In this document: in pieces, positions 16,920-25,291 of the stretch
Position numbering within the stretch: position 1 is the stretch's first letter
How the letters are laid out: every line of letters starts with the position of its first letter
Assembly (NCBI GenBank): GCA_947479645.1
Contig: CANKAJ010000005.1
Coordinates: forward strand, 1 to 64,000
Length of the DNA stretch: 64,000 bases
Direction: 5' to 3'
Source of the DNA: Betaproteobacteria bacterium
Lineage (GTDB): Bacteria; Pseudomonadota; Gammaproteobacteria; Burkholderiales; SG8-39
Made by a program: the position numbers and the translations under genes
The notes under the pieces: model-generated
Told to the model about the DNA's origin: nothing
The model's input: the letters and a program-made list of their open reading frames with translations, nothing else
Databases searched by the model: none

Positions 16920-18122
16920 ATGAACCCGCGTGGCGCAGTTGCCATTGTTGGTGCCGGATCGCCCGGATTGTTCCGTGCCAGTCCGGATACGCCCATCAAT
17001 CTGGCGGAGCAGGCCGTATCGCGCGCGCTGGACGATGCCGGATTGAAGCGCAGTCAGATTGACGGATTGATCATACAAATCGGTTCACCGCGGGGCACCG
17101 ACTACGATCTTGCCGCCAGCATGCTCGGTTTGAATGTCCGGTTTGCTGCGCAGCCGTGGGCCCATGGCCGCTTCGGTGCCACCGTGCTCACGCACGCGGC
17201 AATGGCGCTCTCCTGGGGGCTGGCCGATTACATCCTGTGCTTTGCCGCCTATAACAACTCGAGTTTCGGCCGGCACGGATCCAAGGAGCGTCCGAGTTAT
17301 GGCGAGTCCTTGCGCGAAGGCGGCGGGCCCCACGCCGAAACGCCCCATGCAGGATTGACGGCCCCGGTGGCTGGTGCCGGCATGGCAGCGCAACGCTATT
17401 TCCACAAATACGGCATTAATCCGGGCAAACTCGCGGCGGTGCCGCTGGCATTTCGCCGTCATGCCATGCTCAATCCCGAGGCGGTGATGAGAAAACCACT
17501 GACGCGCGAGGATTATTTTGCTTCGCGCTATATCGTCGAGCCGCTACGCCTGTTTGACTGCTCTGTTCCGGTGGACGGCAGCGTGGCGTTTATCCTGACC
17601 ACGGCAGAGCGTGCTCGTGACTGCAAAAAGCCACCGATTCAGTTGCTCGGCGTTCAGGGTATTCATGCCGGGCCAAATGAGTTCATCTTCGGTCAGCCCG
17701 GACTGGGCGTGAATCAGTCCGACGTGTTCGATTACAAGCCGGCTGGTGCCGATGATCTGGTCTTTCGAATGGCCGGCGTCAAGCCGGCGGATATCGACCT
17801 CTTCACGACCTACGACGCGTTCTCGCCGATCGTGCTGTGGGCGCTTGAACGCTATGGTTATTGCAAACCGGGTGAAGCGGCCGACTGGATCCAGAATGGC
17901 CGAATTGAACTCGGCGGAGAATTGCCAGTGAATACCAACGGCGGCTTTCTGTCCGCCGGCCATTTCAACAGCTGGGGCGAAATACTGGAGATCGTGCGGC
18001 AACTTCGCGGCGAAGCCGGTGAACGCCAGGTTCGCAACGCCGAACTCGCCCAATGGGGCACGGTTGTCGGGGACTCCATCATATTTGGCCGGGATCGCAC
18101 CGGAGCAAAGGAATTGTCATGA
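16920..18122 (+). CDS. Thiolase-like (lipid-transfer type) protein without nucleophilic cysteine
   Basis: ATG 16920 (MNPRGAVAIVG) has GAGGG 6 bases upstream; in-frame starts at 16896 and 16905 are possible. The product has 400 residues. Class marks: RALDDAGLKRSQIDGLII, PLRLFDCSVPVDGS, TYDAFSPIVLWALERYGYC, LPVNTNGGFLSAGH, EIVRQLRGEAGERQV. The thiolase Cys region reads PWAHGRFGATVLTHAA, so the nucleophile is missing. The stop overlaps the start of the DUF35 gene (ATGA), showing tight coupling. A 16-codon TTG-started ORF at 16873-16923 with its own AGGAGG overlaps this gene's start codon and could couple translation. Confidence 0.85.
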   Translation: MNPRGAVAIVGAGSPGLFRASPDTPINLAEQAVSRALDDAGLKRSQIDGLIIQIGSPRGTDYDLAASMLGLNVRFAAQPWAHGRFGATVLTHAAMALSWGLADYILCFAAYNNSSFGRHGSKERPSYGESLREGGGPHAETPHAGLTAPVAGAGMAAQRYFHKYGINPGKLAAVPLAFRRHAMLNPEAVMRKPLTREDYFASRYIVEPLRLFDCSVPVDGSVAFILTTAERARDCKKPPIQLLGVQGIHAGPNEFIFGQPGLGVNQSDVFDYKPAGADDLVFRMAGVKPADIDLFTTYDAFSPIVLWALERYGYCKPGEAADWIQNGRIELGGELPVNTNGGFLSAGHFNSWGEILEIVRQLRGEAGERQVRNAELAQWGTVVGDSIIFGRDRTGAKELS

Positions 18123-18574
18123 CCCTGCCCATCATTGATCGCGTATTTCCGATCGACCCTGAAGATCTGCTGCCGGCCATTACCCCGGACAATCAGCAGT
18201 TCTGGGATGCGCTTGGCCGCGGCGAGGCGATTGCGCAGAACTGCGATGGTTGCAAGCGCACGCGTTACCCCATTGTGCCGGTATGCCCTTATTGCGGCGG
18301 TACGGCATGGAACTGGAAGACGTTAAGCGGCAAAGGGACGGTATTCAGCTGGGTGCGCTACGTGCGCAGTTATCTGCCCGAGTTTGAGGATCTGATGCCT
18401 TATGTCGTGCTGAGCGTTCAGCTGGAAGAGGGCGCGCGCATGTTTGGCCGTCTGCTCGACAAGCTGGACAGGGACGCACCGATCAGTATTGGTGCGCCGG
18501 TGGAGATGGTGATTGAACGATGGCCGGATGGTCGCCACGTTCCGGCGTTTCGCTTTGCAACGAAAGGAAAGTAA
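18119..18574 (+). CDS. DUF35 / Zn-ribbon OB-fold protein
   Basis: Starts at ATG 18119, overlapping the stop of the thiolase-like gene by 4 bases; the 18053 track start is inside that gene. 151 residues. The zinc ribbon is CDGC and CPYC. The OB part has GKGTVFSWVRYVRSYLPEFE and QLEEGARMFGRL. Partner of the preceding protein, presumably forming a heteromeric complex that binds acyl-CoA. Followed after 3 bases by an MDR oxidoreductase in the same operon. Confidence 0.9.
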   Translation: MTLPIIDRVFPIDPEDLLPAITPDNQQFWDALGRGEAIAQNCDGCKRTRYPIVPVCPYCGGTAWNWKTLSGKGTVFSWVRYVRSYLPEFEDLMPYVVLSVQLEEGARMFGRLLDKLDRDAPISIGAPVEMVIERWPDGRHVPAFRFATKGK

Positions 18575-18577
18575 GAA

Positions 18578-19597
18578 ATGAGAGCAGCAGTCATGCATGA
18601 GCAGGGCGCCCCGAGTGTGCTGCGCATCGAGGAGGTGCCGGTTCCCGAGTGCAGGCCCAATGAGGTGTTGCTGAAGGTGGGGGCCTGTGGTGTTTCCTAT
18701 CACGACGTGGTGGAACGCAATGGCACCTACCAGCGCGGCGTGCACTTTCCCATGATCATCGGCAATGAAGTCGCGGGTACGGTGGTAACGACGGGGGGCC
18801 TGGTGACAACGCTGAAAGCGGGTGACCGTGTCTGCTGCAAACCATTTCAGGTTTGCGGCATGTGCCGGCGCTGCCGCAATGGCATGGAGACGGCTTGCAC
18901 CAAGCGTCGTGGCGTGCGCGGCGGTTACGCTGAATTTGTCACCATCACCGAAGAAGCCCTGGTCAGGATTCCCGACAGTGTCAGCTTTGAGCAAGCCTGC
19001 ATGCTCGGGGCTTCCACCGGCGTGGCGCTCAATGCCGTGCGGGATGTGGCCAAAGTGCAGATTGGCGAGAATGTGCTGGTCACCGGCGCCAGCGGCGGTC
19101 TGGGTATCCCCACGATCGAAATTGCACGTGCCGCCGGCGCTACCGTCATTGCCGTGACGCGCGTCGCCAGCAAGCGCGACAGTCTGCTGGAGATCGGCGC
19201 GCACCATGTCGTGGTTGCGCCGGATGGCAAGGACTTCTCCGAGGAGGTAAAGGCATTGACCAACGGCGACGGCGTGGAAGTGGTTGTTGACAATGTCGGC
19301 AGCCGCGTGTTTACGCCGAGCTTTCGCAGTCTGGCCGTGGGCGGACGCTATGCCTTCGTGGGACAATTGTTCCGCGAGGACATTTCGATCAATCCGGCGC
19401 GCATTTTTTTCAAGCGCGCCCACTTCATCGGGGTTGGCAGTGTGCGTCGCGACCAGTTGGAAGATGCGGTCAAACTGGTTGCCGCAGGCACGATTCATCC
19501 GCGCGTCGCAAAAGTGTTGCCGCTGGAAAGCGCGGCTGAAGCGCACGCCATGGTGGAAGCCGGCGAAGTGGTTGGACGTGTAGTGCTGCGACCCTGA
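18578..19597 (+). CDS. Zinc-type MDR alcohol dehydrogenase family oxidoreductase
   Basis: A 339-residue medium-chain dehydrogenase. Visible: catalytic-zinc Cys in VGACGVSYHD, the four-Cys structural-zinc lobe CGMCRRCRNGMETAC, and the Rossmann motif GASGGLG for NAD(P). The usual GHE motif that supplies the second catalytic zinc ligand reads GNE (IIGNEVAG), so zinc binding at the active site may differ. It would oxidise an alcohol or reduce a ketone or enone, perhaps a hydroxyacyl-CoA in this pathway. Placed between the DUF35 and CoA-transferase genes in one unit. Confidence 0.88.
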   Translation: MRAAVMHEQGAPSVLRIEEVPVPECRPNEVLLKVGACGVSYHDVVERNGTYQRGVHFPMIIGNEVAGTVVTTGGLVTTLKAGDRVCCKPFQVCGMCRRCRNGMETACTKRRGVRGGYAEFVTITEEALVRIPDSVSFEQACMLGASTGVALNAVRDVAKVQIGENVLVTGASGGLGIPTIEIARAAGATVIAVTRVASKRDSLLEIGAHHVVVAPDGKDFSEEVKALTNGDGVEVVVDNVGSRVFTPSFRSLAVGGRYAFVGQLFREDISINPARIFFKRAHFIGVGSVRRDQLEDAVKLVAAGTIHPRVAKVLPLESAAEAHAMVEAGEVVGRVVLRP

Positions 19598-19649
19598 CAA
19601 TTGAATCAGTTCATTTTCGAATATCACCAAGACAAAGCAAGGAGCAACA

Positions 19650-20873
19650 GTGGAATCAAAAGCAAAAATGCCTTTGGAAGGAATTCGCGTCGCCGATCTG
19701 AGTGGTCATGCATCCGGCCCGATGTGCGCCATGATCCTGGGAGACTTCGGCGCTGAAGTCATCAAGATCGAGGCGCCACGCGGCGATCATGCCCGCGGAT
19801 GGGGCGTTGCCAGATTCGGCGCCAAGCAGGACATCAGCTCCGAATATGGCGCGCTGAACCGCAACAAGGAGAGCATCGTCATCGATCTGAAGAATCCCGA
19901 TGGCCTGGCGTTGACCAAGAAGATCATCGAAAAGTCGGATGTGGTTCTGGAAAACTTCAAGCCCGGGGTGCTCGAACGGCTGGGACTGGGATATGAGGTT
20001 GTCGCCAAGCTGAACCCACGCGCCGTGCTGTGCAGCATCTCCGCGTTCGGTCAGACGGGGCCCATGGCCAAGCTGCCTGGATTTGATCTGCTGATGCAGG
20101 CCTATGCCGGTGCGTTGAGCATAACCGGGGAAGAGGGCCGTCCGGCAGTGCGCATCGGACCTTCCACCATCGATTTCATGACGGCGGCGCACGGCGTGAT
20201 CGGCATCATGATGGCCTTGCGTGAGCGCGACATCAGCGGCAAGGGCCAGCATGTGGACACATCGCTATATGAGTCGGCCATCGTGCAGATGACACACATG
20301 ATTCTGGACAGCAGCGCCACCGGCGTGCTGCCCGGCCGTTGGGGTCCGTACTTCCCGTTCCTTGCTCCCTATGGCATTTTCGTTGCCAGCGATCGGGAGT
20401 TCTATATGGGGGCCTCGACCAATGCCATGTGGTCGCGCTTTGTCGAAGCCATCGACCGCAAGGATCTGCTCGAGCATCCACTATTCCAGACCAATGCCGA
20501 TCGCACCAGCAACCAGGGGCCGCTGTACGAAATACTCGTGCCGATCTTCAAGCAGCGCACTGCCAAGGAGTGGACCGAACTCGCCACCTCGCTGGGTATT
20601 CCGAACAGCCTGATCAACAATCTGAACGAGGTCATCGTGCAGGAGCAGGCAATTGCACGCGAAGCCGTGGTGCCGGTGGAGGGCATCCCCAATGGGCGCT
20701 CCGCGGGCATACCCATCAAACTCTCGCGTACGCCCGGCAGCATCCGCAAGCCGCCACCCTCGCTTGGCGAAGACACCGATACCGTGTTGAAGCGCCTGGG
20801 CCTGCCGGACGAGGAAATCAAGCGCCTGCACGCGTCAGGTGCATTGGGTACCGGAAAAATGGAAAGTCACTGA
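19650..20873 (+). CDS. Class III (CaiB/BaiF) CoA-transferase
   Basis: Starts at GTG 19650 with AAGGAG upstream; 407 residues. Marks: GIRVADLSGHASGPMCAMIL, AEVIKIEAPRGDHARGWG, NRNKESIVIDL, ENFKPGVLERLG. The catalytic Asp is present in STIDFMTAAHG. ATP-independent activation of a carboxylic acid, probably the ligand of one of the flanking Bug proteins (15832, 20925 or 21914). Cytoplasmic. Nothing about the donor acid is visible. Confidence 0.93.
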   Translation: MESKAKMPLEGIRVADLSGHASGPMCAMILGDFGAEVIKIEAPRGDHARGWGVARFGAKQDISSEYGALNRNKESIVIDLKNPDGLALTKKIIEKSDVVLENFKPGVLERLGLGYEVVAKLNPRAVLCSISAFGQTGPMAKLPGFDLLMQAYAGALSITGEEGRPAVRIGPSTIDFMTAAHGVIGIMMALRERDISGKGQHVDTSLYESAIVQMTHMILDSSATGVLPGRWGPYFPFLAPYGIFVASDREFYMGASTNAMWSRFVEAIDRKDLLEHPLFQTNADRTSNQGPLYEILVPIFKQRTAKEWTELATSLGIPNSLINNLNEVIVQEQAIAREAVVPVEGIPNGRSAGIPIKLSRTPGSIRKPPPSLGEDTDTVLKRLGLPDEEIKRLHASGALGTGKMESH

Positions 20874-20924
20874 CCGCAGTGATGAATGCCGTTGATGACT
20901 TGCACTGGAAGGAGGTTTGAAACC

Positions 20925-21899
20925 ATGAAAACAGTCGCGCAGACAAAGCGGGTGCTGGGCGTCGCCCTGATGTTGTTGATGATTCCGTTGACGGGTGTCA
21001 GGGCGGAGTTTCCGGAGAAGCCTCTGCGGGCCATCGTGCCGTTCGAACCGGGTGGCGCCAATGACATCATGGCGCGAGTTACCGCGCCACAGCTTGGCAA
21101 GGTTCTGGGGCAGTCGGTCATCGTTGAGAATCGCCCCGGCGCCGGCGGCAATATTGGGGCTGGTGCGGTGGCGAAAGCACCGCCTGATGGCTACACGTTG
21201 CTGTTTACCGCTGGCGGCGCGACGCAGAATCCGGCTCTTTATCGCAATCTGGCCTATGACCCCATCAACGATTTCACGCCGGCGGCCGTGCTCGGATACG
21301 GGCCACATATTTTTGTGGTCAATCCGAAGCTGGATTTCAAGTCGATCAAAGACTTGGTCGAATACGCCAGAAAAAACCCCGGCAAGTTGAATGCGGCGGC
21401 GGGGGGAGCGACGACGCGGCTGGAGAGCGAAATGTTCCAACTGCAAAATCACGTCAAAGTGGAAATCATTCCCTACAGCGGCACCGGCCGCGCTTCCACT
21501 GCCGTACTCTCCGGGGAAGCGGACTTCGTCATCATGGATACTTCGCCCGTGATCTCCCTGATCAAGGCAGGCAAGCTAAGGGGCATTGCCATCATTGGTG
21601 ACGAGCGTCACCCGGCACTGCCGGATGTGCCCACTGCCAGAGAGCAGGGTCACGCCGATTTCCTTGGCGGCATTACCTTTGGCGCCTATGCCAACGCGAG
21701 GACGCCGCGGGACATTCTGGTCAAGTTGAATACGGCGCTCAACAAAACAATGCTGACGCCGGAGATGAAGGAATGGTTCGACAAGGTCGGGGCCAAGCCG
21801 GTCAATATGTCACTTGAGGATGCGCGCTCATGGTATCTGAAGGAAATTGCAACCTGGAAAGACATCGTCGCCAAGGCGAAGATTCCTCTCCTGGATTGA
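20925..21899 (+). CDS. Bug/TctC-family substrate-binding protein
   Basis: ATG 20925 follows AAGGAGG, so the upstream track start is not used. 324 residues. The signal peptide ends near TGVRAEFP. Motifs: FPEKPLRAIVPFEPGGANDIMAR, ENRPGAGGNIGAGAV, KAPPDGYTLLFTAGGATQN. It is a tandem paralogue of the next gene, with 14 bases between them. Member of the GGAND subfamily with the Bugs at 9267 and 21914. Confidence 0.92.
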   Translation: MKTVAQTKRVLGVALMLLMIPLTGVRAEFPEKPLRAIVPFEPGGANDIMARVTAPQLGKVLGQSVIVENRPGAGGNIGAGAVAKAPPDGYTLLFTAGGATQNPALYRNLAYDPINDFTPAAVLGYGPHIFVVNPKLDFKSIKDLVEYARKNPGKLNAAAGGATTRLESEMFQLQNHVKVEIIPYSGTGRASTAVLSGEADFVIMDTSPVISLIKAGKLRGIAIIGDERHPALPDVPTAREQGHADFLGGITFGAYANARTPRDILVKLNTALNKTMLTPEMKEWFDKVGAKPVNMSLEDARSWYLKEIATWKDIVAKAKIPLLD

Positions 21900-21913
21900 A
21901 GAAGGAAGGCTCG

Positions 21914-22891
21914 ATGAAACGCAGCTATCAATTCATATCCGTATTGCGGCCCCTGGTCATGCTGGCCGTGCTGGTCGCTGCAGGTGCAGTGCGCTCGGAA
22001 TACCCGGAGAAGCCGTTGCGTGCCGTTGTCCCATTTGCACCGGGCGGTGCCAACGATGTCATGGGCAGGCTGGTTTCACCGGAACTGGGCAAGCTGCTCG
22101 GTCAGCCGGTCATTATCGATAACAAGCCGGGTGCGGGTGGCAACATCGGCCTGGATTTCGTTGCCAAGTCCAAGCCGGATGGCTACACCATTCTTTTCAG
22201 CGCGACGGCATCGACTCAAAATCCAGCGCTGTATCGTCATCTGCCATTTGATCCGATCAAGGATCTGCAACCGGTGGCCGAGGTGGGGCAGGCTGCCTAC
22301 GTGATTCTGGTGCATCCCAAGGTGGCTGCGAATAATCCGCTGGAGCTGATTGAACTGGCGCGTCGCAATCCGGGCAAGCTGAACGTGGCTTCGGGCGGAC
22401 TGGGAACGCGCTTGTCGGTTGAGATGTTCCGCATCCAGAACAAGATTAATGTCGAGATCATTCCGTATCAGGGCACCGGACCGGCGGCCATCGCCGTGGT
22501 GAGAGGCGAGGCGGATTTCGCCATCATGGATACGTCGGCCTATACCGGGTTTCTTGCGTCCGGACAGGTCAAGGCATTTGCCGTGGCGGGTGACAAGCGC
22601 CTGAGTTCGCTGCCCAATGTCCCGACCGCGCGGGAAGCCGGCCTGGGAGACTATCTGGCGGGGACTATTTTTGGCGTTTACGTGGCTGGTGCCACTTCGC
22701 CTGAAATCGTGCAGAAGTTGAATACGCTGATCAATCGCATCATCTCCACGCCGGCAACACAGGAGCGGTTGCGTCAGTTGGGCGCGGAACCGAACCCCAA
22801 GAGCGTGGAAGAATTTACCAAACTGATCCATCGCGAAATTGCACTGTGGAAGACCATCGTGAAGCAGGCCAACCTGCCCTACGTGGATTGA
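21914..22891 (+). CDS. Bug/TctC-family substrate-binding protein
   Basis: ATG 21914 follows GAAGGAAGG; the 21830 track start lies inside the previous gene. 325 residues with a signal peptide ending near AGAVRSEYP. Motifs: YPEKPLRAVVPFAPGGANDV, IIDNKPGAGGNIGLDFV, KSKPDGYTILFSATAST. Closest relative in the window is the Bug at 9267, which belongs to a different module. Gene duplication has therefore moved between modules as well as acting in tandem. Confidence 0.92.
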   Translation: MKRSYQFISVLRPLVMLAVLVAAGAVRSEYPEKPLRAVVPFAPGGANDVMGRLVSPELGKLLGQPVIIDNKPGAGGNIGLDFVAKSKPDGYTILFSATASTQNPALYRHLPFDPIKDLQPVAEVGQAAYVILVHPKVAANNPLELIELARRNPGKLNVASGGLGTRLSVEMFRIQNKINVEIIPYQGTGPAAIAVVRGEADFAIMDTSAYTGFLASGQVKAFAVAGDKRLSSLPNVPTAREAGLGDYLAGTIFGVYVAGATSPEIVQKLNTLINRIISTPATQERLRQLGAEPNPKSVEEFTKLIHREIALWKTIVKQANLPYVD

Positions 22892-22982
22892 GTTCGGCTG
22901 CGATGAGCATGCCGGACCAGAGACAGTGTTGGTTTACATGGGGCGGGAGCGCCCTTTATCAAGCGGCTGAAAGGGTTGCTCT

Positions 22983-24143
22983 ATGATGTCCGCACCAGAG
23001 TCATTTCCCGAATTGCGTGATGCCGTGCGCGAGTTATGCGCACACTTTCCCGACGAATATTTTCGCAAGGTTGATGCCGTCCGCGGCTTCCCGGAGGAAT
23101 TCGTCAATGCGCTCACCAAGGCTGGCTGGCTGGCCGCCCTGATTCCTCAGGAGTACGGTGGGTCCGGGCTAAGCCTCACCGAAGCGTCCATCATCATGGA
23201 AGAAATCAACCGCTGTGGCGGCAACTCCGGGGCATGTCATGGTCAGATGTACAACATGGGAACACTGCTGCGCCATGGTTCTGCGGCGCAGAAAAAGACC
23301 TATCTGCCCAAGATTGCCAGCGGGGAATTGCGCTTGCAGTCGATGGCTGTGACCGAGCCTACGACGGGTACCGATACCACCAAGATCAAGACCACCGCAG
23401 TGAGAAAGGGTGATCACTACGTCGTGAACGGCCAGAAGGTCTGGATATCGCGCGTGCAGCATTCGGACCTGATGATCCTGCTGGCGCGCACCACGCCGCT
23501 GGCCGAGGTCAAGAAAAAATCCGAAGGCATGTCCATCTTCCTGGTCGATCTGCGCGACGCCATCGGTCATGGACTGACCGTGCAACCCATACGCAACATG
23601 GTCAATCACGAGACCAACGAATTGTTCTTCGAGAACCTGCAGATTCCTGTGGAAAATCTGATTGGAGAAGAAGGACAGGGCTTCAAGTACATTCTGGATG
23701 GACTGAATGCTGAACGGGCATTGATTGCCGGAGAGTGCATTGGCGATGGCTACTGGTTCATCGACAAGGTGGTCAAGTACACCAAGGAGCGGATCGTTTT
23801 CGGTCGTCCGATCGGCCAGAACCAGGGTGTGCAGTTTCCAATAGCAAAAGCATTCGTCAATGTTGAGGCGGCCAGTCTCATGCGGTACAAGGCCTGTGAG
23901 CTGTTCGATGCGCACCAGCCCTGTGGTGCGCAGGCCAATATGGCCAAGATGCTGGCGGCGGATGCCTCCTGGGAGGCTGCCAATGCCTGTCTGCAATTTC
24001 ACGGTGGCTTCGGCTTTGCGCACGACTATGGCATTGAGCGGAAATTTCGCGAGACGCGCCTGTATCAGGTGGCGCCGATCTCCACCAACCTGATTCTTTC
24101 GTATGTCGCCGAGCACGTGCTCGGATTGCCACGCTCGTTCTAG
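22983..24143 (+). CDS. Acyl-CoA dehydrogenase family protein
   Basis: 386 residues, starting MMSAPESFPELRDAVREL. Family marks: AALIPQEYGGSGLSLTEA, MAVTEPTTGTDTTKIKT, NGQKVWISRVQHSDL, ENLIGEEGQGFKYILDGLNAERALIAGE, GGFGFAHDYGIERKFRETRLYQ. At the end, where most members read YEGT with a catalytic Glu, it has APISTN, so the base is not in the usual place. Last gene of the 15832-24143 unit. Likely desaturates a branched or cyclic acyl-CoA; the substrate is not readable. Confidence 0.9.
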   Translation: MMSAPESFPELRDAVRELCAHFPDEYFRKVDAVRGFPEEFVNALTKAGWLAALIPQEYGGSGLSLTEASIIMEEINRCGGNSGACHGQMYNMGTLLRHGSAAQKKTYLPKIASGELRLQSMAVTEPTTGTDTTKIKTTAVRKGDHYVVNGQKVWISRVQHSDLMILLARTTPLAEVKKKSEGMSIFLVDLRDAIGHGLTVQPIRNMVNHETNELFFENLQIPVENLIGEEGQGFKYILDGLNAERALIAGECIGDGYWFIDKVVKYTKERIVFGRPIGQNQGVQFPIAKAFVNVEAASLMRYKACELFDAHQPCGAQANMAKMLAADASWEAANACLQFHGGFGFAHDYGIERKFRETRLYQVAPISTNLILSYVAEHVLGLPRSF

Positions 24144-24154
24144 CACCATGGGAA

Positions 24155-24181
24155 CTGCGGAGAGTGCGGAGACTGCGAAGA
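24155..24181. repeat. Three 9-bp imperfect tandem units
   Basis: CTGCGGAGA, GTGCGGAGA and CTGCGAAGA occur head to tail in the 101-base gap before the luciferase-like gene. A short array with no evident function. Confidence 0.6.
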
Positions 24182-24244
24182 TTGCATCGCCGTAATTATC
24201 GCCGCGCAGCTTGAAGCGGCCATTGCCTGAATGGAATCGAAAAG

Positions 24245-25291
24245 ATGAAACGATCGCTGGTCTTGTCGAGTCGTGTTTGGAAGCCGCTCCCGGCAACCGT
24301 ATTGGCAGCTGAAGCAGCCGGATTCTCCCGGGTATGGACGACCGAAGGACCGCGTCGTGACGCGCTGGTCAGAGCAGCAGCGCTGCTGGCGATTACCTCG
24401 CGCATCGAGGTGGGTTCCGGCATTGCATTCGCGTTTTCCCGCAATCCGCTGGCACTGGCCGGTGCCGCGGCGGATCTGGCACTCATATCCGGAGGGCGAT
24501 TCACACTGGGTCTGGGTGCGGGGACGCGCGGGGTGCGCCGGCAATATGGCGTGGACATTGACAAGGTCGCGCCCTGGTTCGAGGAGGTGGTGGCGGTTGT
24601 TCGTCAGGGCGTTGCTGCGACCTCTCAGGGAGTCTCCTTTGATGGACAGTATTTCAAGGTGAAGTTGAGCGGTGCGCGTCTCGCGGATGTGGCGGAAGCC
24701 CCGCCTGAGCCGCCGATCTTCGGTGGCGCGCTCAATCCGATCATGGTGCAGCGGGTGGCCAAGTGTTGTGATGGTCTGGCGCTGTTGTCCATCGGCATCG
24801 GTCAGCCCTATTTCGAGGATGTCGTGATACCGGCCTTTCGTCGCGGCAGGGAGCGTGCCGGCAAGAGTCCGCTGGGCGGCTTCACCTGCTGGATCATTAC
24901 CGCCGTGGACGATGATCGTGAGCGGGCACGCATGATGGCCAGACGCCAGCTCGCATTTTATTTCAGTACGCCGAGTTATCGCGCGCCCAGTGACGCGCTC
25001 GGATTTCAGGTTCCGGTGCAGCGCTTGCAGGATCAGTTCAGGGCTTCCGGCGCGAACTGGGACCGGCTGGCGGAATTGATTCCGGATGAAATGGTGGATG
25101 CCTTTGCGGTGGCTGGAACGCCTGCGGAGGCGCGCGACCAGTTGAACCGGATTGAAGCGCGTCTTGCCCCCATGGGAGTCGATGAACTGGCGCTGCAGCT
25201 GCCCACGGCCAATCTCGATGATGATGGTGTTGATCGGTTGTCGAGGGCCGTGATCAAGTCCTGCGCGCCGTTGGCGGGGGCATTGCTATGA
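24245..25291 (+). CDS. LLM-class (luciferase-like) flavin-dependent oxidoreductase
   Basis: A 348-residue TIM-barrel protein of the bacterial luciferase superfamily, which uses FMN or F420. Marks: the SRIEVGSGIAFAFSRNPLAL core, ADLALISGGRFTLGLGAGT, and PPIFGGALNPIMVQRVAKCCDGL, all typical of the family. It has no signal peptide. Its last four bases overlap the start of the ADP-forming acyl-CoA synthetase (ATGA). It may be a monooxygenase or a reductase acting on a CoA ester or terpenoid-like substrate; that is only an inference from family and position. The ribosome site before ATG 24245 is weak. Confidence 0.87.
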   Translation: MKRSLVLSSRVWKPLPATVLAAEAAGFSRVWTTEGPRRDALVRAAALLAITSRIEVGSGIAFAFSRNPLALAGAAADLALISGGRFTLGLGAGTRGVRRQYGVDIDKVAPWFEEVVAVVRQGVAATSQGVSFDGQYFKVKLSGARLADVAEAPPEPPIFGGALNPIMVQRVAKCCDGLALLSIGIGQPYFEDVVIPAFRRGRERAGKSPLGGFTCWIITAVDDDRERARMMARRQLAFYFSTPSYRAPSDALGFQVPVQRLQDQFRASGANWDRLAELIPDEMVDAFAVAGTPAEARDQLNRIEARLAPMGVDELALQLPTANLDDDGVDRLSRAVIKSCAPLAGALL

